Shown piece after piece: positions 8,395 through 17,652 of a stretch of 34,250 nt of DNA (its first letter is position 1; each line of letters starts with the position of its first letter). The position numbers and the translations under genes are program-made. The notes beneath the pieces are model-generated. The model made no database searches. It was not told the origin of the DNA and was given only the letters and a program-made list of their open reading frames with translations. The stretch is from VBCK01 sp035511515 (lineage in GTDB: Bacteria > Pseudomonadota > Gammaproteobacteria > Burkholderiales > Burkholderiaceae_F): assembly GCA_035511515.1 (NCBI GenBank), contig DATKFG010000048.1, forward strand, positions 1 to 34,250, given 5' to 3'.

Positions 8395-10158
8395 TCAGTA
8401 AGTGCGCTTCTTCGGCTCGAAAGTCGGCACGCTCAACGGTTTGAGGTTGACCGGCTTGTAGTCGAGCCGATCGCCGTCCCGATACCAGAGCGAGTGGCGC
8501 AACCAGTGCGAATCGTCGCGCTGCGGAAAATCGTCGCGCGCGTGAGCGCCGCGGCTCTCGGTCCTGGCCTCGGCCGAGACGATCGACGCCCTGGCCGTCT
8601 CGACCAGGTTGGCGAGCTCGAGCGCCTCCACGCGCGCCGTGTTGAACACCTTGGAGTGGTCGTCGATCGCGACGCGAGAGGCCCGTTCCCCGATCTGCCC
8701 GATCATCGCGATGCCCTCGCGCAGCAGCGGTCCGGTTCGGAATACGCCGCAATGGGACTGCATCGTGCGGCGCAGATCGTTGGCGACCGCCTGCACCCGC
8801 TCGCCCTTGGCGCGCGAGTCCAGCGCCGCCAACCGCTCGACCGTGGCCTCGCCGGCCGCGGGCGGCAGCGGCTTGTGCATCCGCTCGTCGAGCTTCTGCG
8901 ACACGATGAAGTTGCCGGCCGATCGACCGAACACGACCAGGTCCAGCAGCGAATTGGTTCCCAGCCGGTTGGCGCCGTGGACCGACACGCAGGCGCATTC
9001 GCCGATCGCGAACAGTCCCGGCACGACCGTATTCGGATCGCCCTGATGCGGCGCCACCACCTGTCCGTGCACGTTGGACGGAATGCCGCCCATCTGATAG
9101 TGGATCGTCGGCACCACGGGGATCGGCTCGCGCACCGGATCGACGTTGGCGAACTTGATCGCAATCTCGCGGATCGACGGCAGGCGCTTGGTGATCGTCT
9201 CCACGCCCAGGTGGTCCAGCTTCAGCAGCACGTAATCGCGCTCCGGACCGCAGCCGCGCCCTTCCTTGATCTCCTGGTCCATCGAGCGCGAGACGAAGTC
9301 GCGCGGGGCCAGGTCCTTGAGCGTCGGCGCGTAGCGCTCCATGAAACGCTCGCCGCGGCAGTTCAGCAAAATGCCGCCCTCGCCGCGCACGCCCTCGGTG
9401 ATCAGCACGCCCGAGCCCGCCACGCCGGTCGGATGAAACTGCCAGAACTCCATGTCCTCCAGCGGCAGCCCCGCCCGCGCCGCCATGCCGAGCCCGTCTC
9501 CGGTGCAGATGTAGGCGTTGGTCGAGGCCGCGAACACGCGCCCGGCCCCGCCCGTGGCCAGCACGGTGACCTTGGCCTCCAGCAGCATCGGGGTGCCGGT
9601 CTCGATTTCCAGCGCCGTGACGCCGACGCACTCGCCCTCGGCGTCGATCACCAGGTCGAGCGCCATCCATTCGACCAGGAACTGGGTGCGCGCGGCCACG
9701 TTGCGCTGATACAGCGTGTGCAGCAGCGCGTGCCCGGTGCGATCGGCCGCGGCGCAGGCTCGCGGCACCGGCTTTTCGCCGAAATTGGCGGAGTGCCCGC
9801 CGAACGGCCGCTGGTAGATCGTGCCATCCGGATTGCGGTCGAACGGCATGCCGAAGTGCTCCAGCTCGTAGACCACCTTGGGAGCCTCGCGACACATGAA
9901 CTCGATCGCATCCTGGTCGCCCAGGTAATCGGAGCCCTTGACCGTATCGAACATGTGCCACAGCCAGTGGTCTTCGGTCATGTTGCCCAGCGACGCTCCG
10001 ATTCCGCCCTGGGCCGCCACCGTGTGCGAGCGGGTCGGAAATACTTTCGTCGTCACGGCAACGCTCAGGCCCGCGTGCGCGAGCTGCAGCGCGCAGCGCA
10101 TGCCCGCTCCGCCCGCTCCCACGATCACCGCGTCGAAGCGGCGCCGGCCCAGTGCCAT
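8395..10158 (-). CDS. sdhA: Succinate dehydrogenase flavoprotein subunit
   Basis: A 587-residue catalytic subunit that oxidises succinate to fumarate with covalently bound FAD. The Rossmann motif FDAVIVGAGGAGM occupies residues 8-20. The covalent FAD ligand is H45 in PTRSHTVAAQGGIGAS. QFHPTGVAGSGVLITEG and RDFVSRSMDQEI supply substrate-binding His and Arg residues, and the C-terminus KPLSVPTFEPKKRTY is typical. I chose the ATG at 10158 over an in-frame ATG at 10215. The shorter start gives MALGRRRFDAV, like other SdhA proteins, and leaves a five-base spacer after sdhD; the longer start would overlap sdhD by about 50 bp. The 61-bp gap to sdhB contains an A7 run. Confidence 0.97.
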   Translation of the reverse strand: MALGRRRFDAVIVGAGGAGMRCALQLAHAGLSVAVTTKVFPTRSHTVAAQGGIGASLGNMTEDHWLWHMFDTVKGSDYLGDQDAIEFMCREAPKVVYELEHFGMPFDRNPDGTIYQRPFGGHSANFGEKPVPRACAAADRTGHALLHTLYQRNVAARTQFLVEWMALDLVIDAEGECVGVTALEIETGTPMLLEAKVTVLATGGAGRVFAASTNAYICTGDGLGMAARAGLPLEDMEFWQFHPTGVAGSGVLITEGVRGEGGILLNCRGERFMERYAPTLKDLAPRDFVSRSMDQEIKEGRGCGPERDYVLLKLDHLGVETITKRLPSIREIAIKFANVDPVREPIPVVPTIHYQMGGIPSNVHGQVVAPHQGDPNTVVPGLFAIGECACVSVHGANRLGTNSLLDLVVFGRSAGNFIVSQKLDERMHKPLPPAAGEATVERLAALDSRAKGERVQAVANDLRRTMQSHCGVFRTGPLLREGIAMIGQIGERASRVAIDDHSKVFNTARVEALELANLVETARASIVSAEARTESRGAHARDDFPQRDDSHWLRHSLWYRDGDRLDYKPVNLKPLSVPTFEPKKRTY

Positions 10159-10163
10159 CGCGT

Positions 10164-10520
10164 TCAGACCCTCCAGAGAATCTGCACAGCCCACAGCAGG
10201 CAGGCCGCCAGCCACAGGATCGTTGCCAGGTCCAGCAGCAGCCGCAGCAGCGTTGGCCGCACGTAGTCCATCCAGATATCGCGCATCCCGATCCAGGCGT
10301 GGTACGCCAGCGCGACGAACGCGATCAGCGTGGCGATCTTCATTCCCAGCGGCGCGAAGATCGAGGCCCAGGCGTCGTAGTCGATCGGGCGCGACGAAGC
10401 GACCACAACCGCCAGCGCGATCACGTAAACGGCCAGCACGACCGCGGTGGCGCGCTGCACCAGCCAGTCGCGCAGACCGTAGTGGGCTCCGACGACCAGC
10501 CTTCTGGCGCCGACCGACAT
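10164..10520 (-). CDS. sdhD: Succinate dehydrogenase membrane anchor subunit SdhD
   Basis: A 118-residue integral membrane protein with three hydrophobic segments (roughly WLVQRATAVVLAVYVIALAVV, IATLIAFVALAYHAWIGM and LLLDLATILWLAACLLWAV). With SdhC it anchors the enzyme, binds haem b and forms the ubiquinone site. The signature AYHAWIGMRDIWMDYVRP contains the haem-ligand His and the conserved Asp-Tyr near the quinone. I chose the ATG at 10520, which overlaps the sdhC stop as ATGA, a typical coupled junction. A start at 10553 is open but would overlap sdhC by 34 bp. sdhA follows after five bases. Confidence 0.94.
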   Translation of the reverse strand: MSVGARRLVVGAHYGLRDWLVQRATAVVLAVYVIALAVVVASSRPIDYDAWASIFAPLGMKIATLIAFVALAYHAWIGMRDIWMDYVRPTLLRLLLDLATILWLAACLLWAVQILWRV

Positions 10521-10915
10521 CACAGCACCCCGAATATGATCAGAGCGGCCCACGCCGCCAGGGGAACGCTGACGGCGAACACGATCCAGGCGCTGCGGCG
10601 CGACGTCACCCGGTCCACGCCCAGGTCCAGGTCAAGCGCCAGGTGGCGAACGCCGGCCAGCAGGTGATGCAGCAGGGCCCAGGCCAGCACCACCAGAACC
10701 ACTTTTGCCAACCAGCCGTCGGCCACCTGCTGCAACTGGCGGTAGCTCACCTGCGAACGCAAGCTCAGGTCGAACAGCCACAGCACGACCGGCAGCAGCA
10801 CGAACATCAGCGCTCCGCTGACCCGGTGCAGGATCGACAGCACGCCGGGCGCCGGCAGCCGGTATCGCACCAGGTCGGTGATCGAGATGTTCCGTATCAG
10901 GCGCCGCTGTGGCAT
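10520..10915 (-). CDS. sdhC: Succinate dehydrogenase cytochrome b556 subunit
   Basis: A 131-residue membrane subunit with three predicted transmembrane helices (about 28-48, 70-88 and 108-130). The family motifs are SILHRVSGALMF, lining the quinone pocket, and HHLLAGVRHLALDLD, containing the haem-coordinating His. It is the first gene of the minus-strand TCA operon, 105 bp downstream of the GntR regulator gene, so a promoter in that spacer or read-through from the regulator could drive the operon. Its stop overlaps the sdhD start (ATGA). Just before its start, the minus strand can form a small CCCC/GGGG hairpin that overlaps the weak ribosome-binding region. Confidence 0.95.
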   Translation of the reverse strand: MPQRRLIRNISITDLVRYRLPAPGVLSILHRVSGALMFVLLPVVLWLFDLSLRSQVSYRQLQQVADGWLAKVVLVVLAWALLHHLLAGVRHLALDLDLGVDRVTSRRSAWIVFAVSVPLAAWAALIIFGVL

Positions 10916-11020
10916 GGTCTGGAACCCCGCAGGGGGCTTCGACTTCTAGTTGCGATGCAATATATTGTGACCGAATTCGCGAAAGTGCGTGCAGGCGGTG
11001 TCAACGGCGCCGGATCACGG
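10916..11020 (-). promoter_or_regulatory. sdhC upstream spacer with AT-rich 10-bp palindrome
   Basis: The 105-bp spacer between the regulator gene and sdhC is GC-rich apart from CAATATATTG (10958-10967), a perfect 10-bp palindrome. It lies about 43 bp before the sdhC start and contains a TATATT hexamer usable as a -10. I see no convincing -35. The palindrome is not the same sequence as the one near mdh, although both are AT-centred. It is a candidate promoter or operator only. Confidence 0.3.
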
Positions 11021-11836
11021 TCAGGTCAGGGTGTTCCAGTAATGAAAATCCGTCGTGGCGCAGTGGCCGCGCCGAAACTCGATCGCACGGTCCCCGTAGG
11101 TGTAGGAGACGCGGTCCACCCTGAGCAGCGGTGAGCCCGGCGCGACCTGCAGCGCGGCAGCGGCCTCGGCCGTGGCCGCCACGGCCCGCAACTGCTCCTC
11201 GGCCCGGATCATGCGCACGCCGAACTCGCTCTCGAACAAGCCATACAGCGGCCCCTTGTGCCGTGCCACCAGCTCGGCAGAAAGCCTGCGGAACGGGCCC
11301 GCCGGCAGCCAGATGTCGTCGAGCACCGTCGCAAGCTCGCCGAACAGCAACACACGGCGAAGATGGATCAGGCCGGCGCCGGCGCGCAGTCCGAGACGCG
11401 CTGCGACCTCGGCGGGAGCACGAACGCTGTCGCAATCCAGGAATCGGCTGCTGGTAACGGCCGCGACGCCGTGATCCGGCACCAGCCGTAGAAAGCGATG
11501 CTGCGCCTTGGGCTCGTTGTGGGTCGCGACAAACGTGCCTTTGCCCTGCCGCCGCACCAGAAGATTCTCGGAGGCCAGCTCGTCGATGGCTTTGCGGACC
11601 GTTCCCTGGCTGACCTGGAAGCGGTTCGCCAGCTCGGTCTCGCTCGGGATCGCGGCCCCGGGGCTCCACTCGCCCCGGTGCAGGCTCTCCACCAGAAGGT
11701 GTCGGATCTGGCGGTACAGCGGCGCAAATACGGCGGTGCGCCCCGGCCCGCGCCGGGATCCGGTCGCCGGCCGCTGCGGCGCGGGCGGGCTGGTGCTTTC
11801 CATGATCGAGGTCACGCCGGTCGGGGATCCGTTCAT
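11021..11836 (-). CDS. GntR family (HutC/UTRA type) transcriptional regulator
   Basis: Up to 271 residues. A winged helix-turn-helix of the GntR family spans about 37-105: LYRQIRHLLVESLHRGEW, IPSETELANRFQVSQGTVRKAI (recognition helix) and ENLLVRRQGKGTFVA (wing). The remainder is a UTRA-like ligand-binding domain (about 115-262; FRRLSAELVARHKGPLYGLF and LLRVDRVSYTYGDRAIEFRRGH). HutC-type regulators sense small metabolites, often organic or amino acids, and usually repress. It sits between the sdh operon and divergent mdh, so I infer it controls the TCA genes. The start is uncertain: the ATG at 11836 lies only six bases from a 12-bp palindrome, and no strong ribosome-binding site precedes it or the in-frame ATG at 11803. 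The ligand cannot be told from sequence. Confidence 0.9.
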   Translation of the reverse strand: MNGSPTGVTSIMESTSPPAPQRPATGSRRGPGRTAVFAPLYRQIRHLLVESLHRGEWSPGAAIPSETELANRFQVSQGTVRKAIDELASENLLVRRQGKGTFVATHNEPKAQHRFLRLVPDHGVAAVTSSRFLDCDSVRAPAEVAARLGLRAGAGLIHLRRVLLFGELATVLDDIWLPAGPFRRLSAELVARHKGPLYGLFESEFGVRMIRAEEQLRAVAATAEAAAALQVAPGSPLLRVDRVSYTYGDRAIEFRRGHCATTDFHYWNTLT

Positions 11837-11837
11837 C

Positions 11838-11867
11838 TTATGTCTTATATAAGAGCTTGGCTATACT
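11838..11867 (+). promoter_or_regulatory. Candidate operator and mdh promoter
   Basis: TCTTATATAAGA (11843-11854) is a perfect 12-bp palindrome in an otherwise GC-rich region. On the plus strand it lies just before a good -10 hexamer, TATACT (11862-11867), so it would fill the -35/spacer region of an mdh promoter; TTATGT (11838-11843) is a poor -35. On the minus strand its TATAAG can act as a -10 for the regulator gene. One bound dimer could therefore repress both directions. Binding by the neighbouring GntR protein is inferred from position and symmetry. Confidence 0.5.
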
Positions 11868-12020
11868 GAAGGCCGGGGCGAGGCTGCGCGTATGCGCGAC
11901 CGGGCGCTGCCAGCGCGCTGAAATCGGCCCGCATTACACTCCCCTTCCACGATGCATCGCAGCACGCTGCGCCTGCGGCTGCGAGGTGGTGCAACCCAGT
12001 TCGATCCACGGGAGACTCCG

Positions 12021-13010
12021 ATGAGTAAGACGCCTGTGCGCGTCGCCGTGACCGGCGCTGCCGGACAAATCGGCTACGCGCTGCTGTTTCGCATCGCGGC
12101 CGGTGAAATGCTGGGCAAGGACCAGCCGGTCAGCCTGCAGTTGCTCGAGATACCCGACCAGAAAGTGCAGAAAGCGCTGGCGGGCGTGATGATGGAGCTG
12201 GAGGACTGCGCGTTTCCGCTGCTCGCGTCGATGCAGGGCCACAGCGACCCGAGCTCGGCTTTTCGCGACGCCGACTACGCGTTGCTGGTCGGTGCCCGAC
12301 CGCGCGGCCCCGGGATGGAGCGGCGCGATCTGCTGACGGCCAACGCGCAGATCTTCACGGCGCAGGGCAAGGCGCTCAACGCCGTGGCGCGCCGCACCGT
12401 CAAAACCGTGGTGGTCGGAAACCCGGCCAATACGAACGCGTACATCGCGATCAAATCGGCGCCGGACCTGCCCAAGCGCAATTTCACTTCGATGATGCGC
12501 CTCGATCACAACCGCGCCGTATCGCAGATCGCGGCCAAGCTGGCGGCGTCGGTGCAGGCGATCCAATCGGTGTGCGTGTGGGGCAATCACTCCCCCACGA
12601 TGTACGCCGACTACCGCTTCGCCACGATCGGGGGCCGCCCGGTGCCGCAAGCCATCAACGACGAAAAGTGGTACCGCGAGACGTTCCTGCCGTTGGTGGG
12701 CAAGCGGGGCGCGGCCGTGATCGAGGCCCGTGGCATGTCGTCGGCGGCGTCGGCCGCCAATGCGGCGATCGACCACATGCGCGACTGGGCGCTCGGAACG
12801 GGCGGGCGCTGGGTGTCGATGGGCGTGCCGTCGGACGGCAGTTACGGCATCCCCGCCGATACGGTGTTTGGTTTTCCGGTGACTTGCGATCAGGGCGATT
12901 ACCGGATCGTGCCAGGACTTTCGATCGACGAGTTCTCGCGCAGCTGTCTGGACAAGACGCTGGCGGAATTGAACGAGGAGCGCAAGGCGGTCGAACACCT
13001 GCTTGGGTAG
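12021..13010 (+). CDS. mdh: Malate dehydrogenase (NAD)
   Basis: A 329-residue enzyme oxidising malate to oxaloacetate. The NAD-binding motif VAVTGAAGQIGYALLFRIA covers residues 8-26. The substrate loop GARPRGPGMERRDLL has Arg residues near 95-102. NPANTNAYIA follows, then the D162/H190 catalytic pair (RLDHNRA and VWGNHSPTMYAD). This long form, resembling cytosolic-type MDH, is the one usual in betaproteobacteria. I chose ATG 12021 because it has a GGGAG box six bases upstream and gives the standard N-terminus MSKTPVRVAVTG; an in-frame ATG at 11952 would add 23 unlikely residues. The leader from the candidate promoter is about 150 bases. acnA follows after 94 bp. Confidence 0.97.
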   Translation: MSKTPVRVAVTGAAGQIGYALLFRIAAGEMLGKDQPVSLQLLEIPDQKVQKALAGVMMELEDCAFPLLASMQGHSDPSSAFRDADYALLVGARPRGPGMERRDLLTANAQIFTAQGKALNAVARRTVKTVVVGNPANTNAYIAIKSAPDLPKRNFTSMMRLDHNRAVSQIAAKLAASVQAIQSVCVWGNHSPTMYADYRFATIGGRPVPQAINDEKWYRETFLPLVGKRGAAVIEARGMSSAASAANAAIDHMRDWALGTGGRWVSMGVPSDGSYGIPADTVFGFPVTCDQGDYRIVPGLSIDEFSRSCLDKTLAELNEERKAVEHLLG

Positions 13011-13011
13011 A

Positions 13012-13052
13012 CCCTCACCCCCGCCCCTGTCGCGCAAGCGGGCGAGGGGCGG
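13012..13052 (+). repeat. REP-like palindromic element, mdh-acnA spacer
   Basis: Immediately after the mdh stop lies a GC-rich unit beginning CCCTCACCCC. It forms a hairpin with eight paired bases, CCGCCCCT (13021-13028) against AGGGGCGG (13045-13052), and an inner CGC/GCG stem. Its 3' half is identical to the arms of the inverted repeat at 20166-20293, and its 5' end shares the CCCTCACCCC leader, so the two belong to one dispersed family. It could dampen read-through from mdh to acnA or protect mRNA ends. Confidence 0.7.
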
Positions 13053-13058
13053 TTTGTG

Positions 13059-13083
13059 CGGGAAATGGCGTGGCCATTTCCCG
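13059..13083 (+). promoter_or_regulatory. Perfect 11-bp hairpin in the acnA leader
   Basis: CGGGAAATGGC (13059-13069) and GCCATTTCCCG (13073-13083) are exact reverse complements separated by a GTG loop. The hairpin ends 21 bases before the acnA ATG and 11 bases before its GGGAGG box. No T-run follows, so it is not a classical intrinsic terminator. A role in acnA translation, mRNA processing or protein binding is possible but not shown. Confidence 0.6.
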
Positions 13084-13104
13084 AAGGATCGAATGGGAGG
13101 CCAA

Positions 13105-15822
<2,718 letters not shown>

Positions 15823-15827
15823 CGCAG

Positions 15828-16406
15828 ATGACCGAGGGCGCCGCCGCGGACCACGGCGTGGTCCGCTTCTTTACCGACGTTTGGCCGCTGGTCGCGCTGG
15901 GCCTGATCGGTGCGTTGCTGATACGGGCCTGCCTGCCCGCGCACCCGCTGGCAGCCGCGGCCGGCCCGGCGCCGCCATTCGATCCCAAGACGGCGGTGCG
16001 GGTCGGCAACTTTCATGCGATGGCGGCGCTGAGCGCCCTGGCGCCCGAATCGAGCGCCACGCAGGCGCTGGCGGCGTTGAATCTGATCGCGATCGACTTC
16101 AAGGCCGGCAGCGCAGCGCTGCCGGATGATGCCGAGCCGGTGCTGACACAGGCCGCCGCTGCGATCGCGGCACGCCCCGCCACCGAGCGCTTCGAAATCT
16201 CGGGGCACGCCGACGCCGCCACCTCGCCGTTGACGGACCTGGAGTTGTCCCGACGGCGCGCCCAGGCCGTGGTCGACTTCCTGGTCAACCAGGGTGTGGC
16301 CTCACAGCGCCTGCAGGCGCGCGGAGCCGGCGATGCACAGCCCGCATCGAACGAGCCGGACGAGGAATCGGGCAACCGGCGCCTGGAGTTTGTGCTGCTG
16401 CCGTGA
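15828..16406 (+). CDS. OmpA-domain membrane-anchored protein
   Basis: A 192-residue protein with a short acidic N-terminus, one hydrophobic segment (about 18-35, WPLVALGLIGALLIRACL), an Ala/Pro-rich linker, and a C-terminal OmpA/MotB-like domain (about 85-192). The domain shows FKAGSAALPDDAEPVLTQAA, FEISGHADA, LELSRRRAQAVVDFL and ESGNRRLEFVLLP, the usual pattern for non-covalent peptidoglycan binding. The Cys near residue 35 lacks a convincing lipobox (Arg at -2), so a membrane anchor is more likely than a lipoprotein. It begins five bases after acnA and its stop overlaps the start of the PIN gene (GTGA). A specific function is not evident; its coupling to a metabolic gene is unusual. Confidence 0.85.
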   Translation: MTEGAAADHGVVRFFTDVWPLVALGLIGALLIRACLPAHPLAAAAGPAPPFDPKTAVRVGNFHAMAALSALAPESSATQALAALNLIAIDFKAGSAALPDDAEPVLTQAAAAIAARPATERFEISGHADAATSPLTDLELSRRRAQAVVDFLVNQGVASQRLQARGAGDAQPASNEPDEESGNRRLEFVLLP

Positions 16407-16885
16407 CGGCGGCCGCATCGGCGCCGGAGCCACCCGTGGGAGCACTGGCGCGCCCGCGACTGGCGGTCGTCGATACGAACGTCTGGCTCGACATCCACTA
16501 CTTTCTCGATCGCGATTCCCAATCGCTGGCGGCCGCGCTCGGCTCGCCAGACTGGGTGGCCGCGCGTTGCAAGCAGACCGACGCCGAGCTCGGCATCGTG
16601 CTGCGGCGCCCGCGCTTTTCCCCCGGACCGGCCGAACGCTCGCGCCTGCGCGCGTGCCTGCGCCAGTGGCAGGCGAGGACGGTGCTCTTTGCGCTGAACG
16701 GCCAGGCGCCGTGCCGTTGCCGAGATCCGGATGACCAGAAATTCCTGGACCTGGCCTACTCGGCAGGGGCGGCCGTATTGTTGACCAAGGACAAGGCGCT
16801 GCTCGCGCTGACCCGCAAGGCGCGCCGTTTCGGCGTGGCCATTCTCACTCCGCGCGAGTTTGCCAGCCGATTCGCGTCACACTAG
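16403..16885 (+). CDS. PIN-domain protein (putative toxin-type ribonuclease)
   Basis: A 160-residue protein of the 'putative toxin-antitoxin component, PIN family' (TIGR00305/COG1569 type). Family landmarks are all present: VVDTNVWLD (D24), AELGIVLRRPRF (E62), RDPDDQKFLDLAYSAGA (D108-D111), LLTKDKALLAL (D130) and the closing ILTPREFASRF. These acidic residues form the Mg-dependent nuclease centre of PIN RNases, so the active site looks intact. Translation starts at a GTG overlapping the OmpA-like stop (GTGA). No antitoxin-like gene is adjacent, and the gene is coupled to a membrane protein instead, so it may be a housekeeping or regulatory RNase and not a toxin. Its stop overlaps that of the convergent methyltransferase. 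Confidence 0.8.
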   Translation: MTAAASAPEPPVGALARPRLAVVDTNVWLDIHYFLDRDSQSLAAALGSPDWVAARCKQTDAELGIVLRRPRFSPGPAERSRLRACLRQWQARTVLFALNGQAPCRCRDPDDQKFLDLAYSAGAAVLLTKDKALLALTRKARRFGVAILTPREFASRFASH

Positions 16886-17646
16886 AGGCGCCGCGCCTTC
16901 CAGACTTCTTCGCACGGCCACTGGCGCGCCCACGGCAGCGTCACGAAGGGGTAGCGGGTCGTCGCATCGGCGGGCGGCCGAATCTCGACCAGGTCGATGA
17001 CTTCGAAGCCCGACCGCCGCAGCAGCCGGATCCAGTCACCGTGGGCCAGATGAAACTCGACCTCGGAGCTGTCCGGCCATTGCGTCCGGTGCATTCCGAA
17101 CCCAGGACGCAGCAGCCGCTCGGTTGCGGCCTCGTCCGTCCGCTCGGGCATGCAGAGAATCATCAGCCAGGAGTTCGTCAGGAACGACAACTGGCCCCCG
17201 GGACGCAGCAGGCGCGTGGCTTCGGGAATGAAACGGTACGGATCGGCCCACAGGCACGCCCCGTATTCTGATATGGCGAAGTCGAAACTCGCGTCCGGAT
17301 ACGGGACCTGTTCCGCATTCCCATGCAGCAATGGAAAGTGCACACCGTGCTTGCGCTGGAGCCGGCGCGCCGTATCCAGTTGAGCCTGCGAATTGTCGAT
17401 GCCAACGACACGGGCGCCGCGTCCTGCCAGCCACGCCGACACGTAGGCGGTGCCGCAACCGAGCTCGATCGCATCGAGCCCGTCGACACTGCATGGAAGC
17501 ATCCCGACGTCGGCTTCCGGCACGCCCCAGATGCCCCAGGTCGGATCGCGCTGCGCCCATTTGGCTTCGCCCGGCGCGACATAGTCCGCTGCAAAGGCAT
17601 CCCAGGCTTCGCGGTTGCGCTGCACGTAATCCGGCAACTCGTTCAT
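16882..17646 (-). CDS. Class I SAM-dependent methyltransferase
   Basis: A 254-residue protein of the Methyltransf_11 type. Motif I is AIELGCGTAYVSAWLAGRG (59-77), the acidic residue binding the SAM ribose is D84 in VVGIDNSQAQL, and later motifs are HGNAEQVPYPDASFDFAISEYG and ATRLLRPGGQLSFLTNSW. The N-terminus (YVQRNREAWDAFAADYVAPGEAKW) is typical of small-molecule or uncharacterised methyltransferases; the substrate cannot be inferred. It lies six bases downstream of the GNAT-exonuclease gene and has a GAGG box before its ATG, so the two are co-transcribed. Its TAG stop and that of the convergent PIN gene share the same CTAG, leaving no spacer for a terminator. Confidence 0.85.
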   Translation of the reverse strand: MNELPDYVQRNREAWDAFAADYVAPGEAKWAQRDPTWGIWGVPEADVGMLPCSVDGLDAIELGCGTAYVSAWLAGRGARVVGIDNSQAQLDTARRLQRKHGVHFPLLHGNAEQVPYPDASFDFAISEYGACLWADPYRFIPEATRLLRPGGQLSFLTNSWLMILCMPERTDEAATERLLRPGFGMHRTQWPDSSEVEFHLAHGDWIRLLRRSGFEVIDLVEIRPPADATTRYPFVTLPWARQWPCEEVWKARRL

Positions 17647-17652
17647 GCGGCC

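Noticed and set aside
11892..11921. Nine-codon mini-ORF (MRDRALPAR) in the mdh leader
   Set aside because: No ribosome-binding site precedes it and it lacks the codon runs of an attenuator; it could occur by chance in the 150-base leader.
15828..15940. Lipoprotein signal in the OmpA-domain protein
   Set aside because: The Cys near residue 35 is preceded by Ile-Arg-Ala, which is a poor lipobox, and the hydrophobic stretch fits a transmembrane anchor better.
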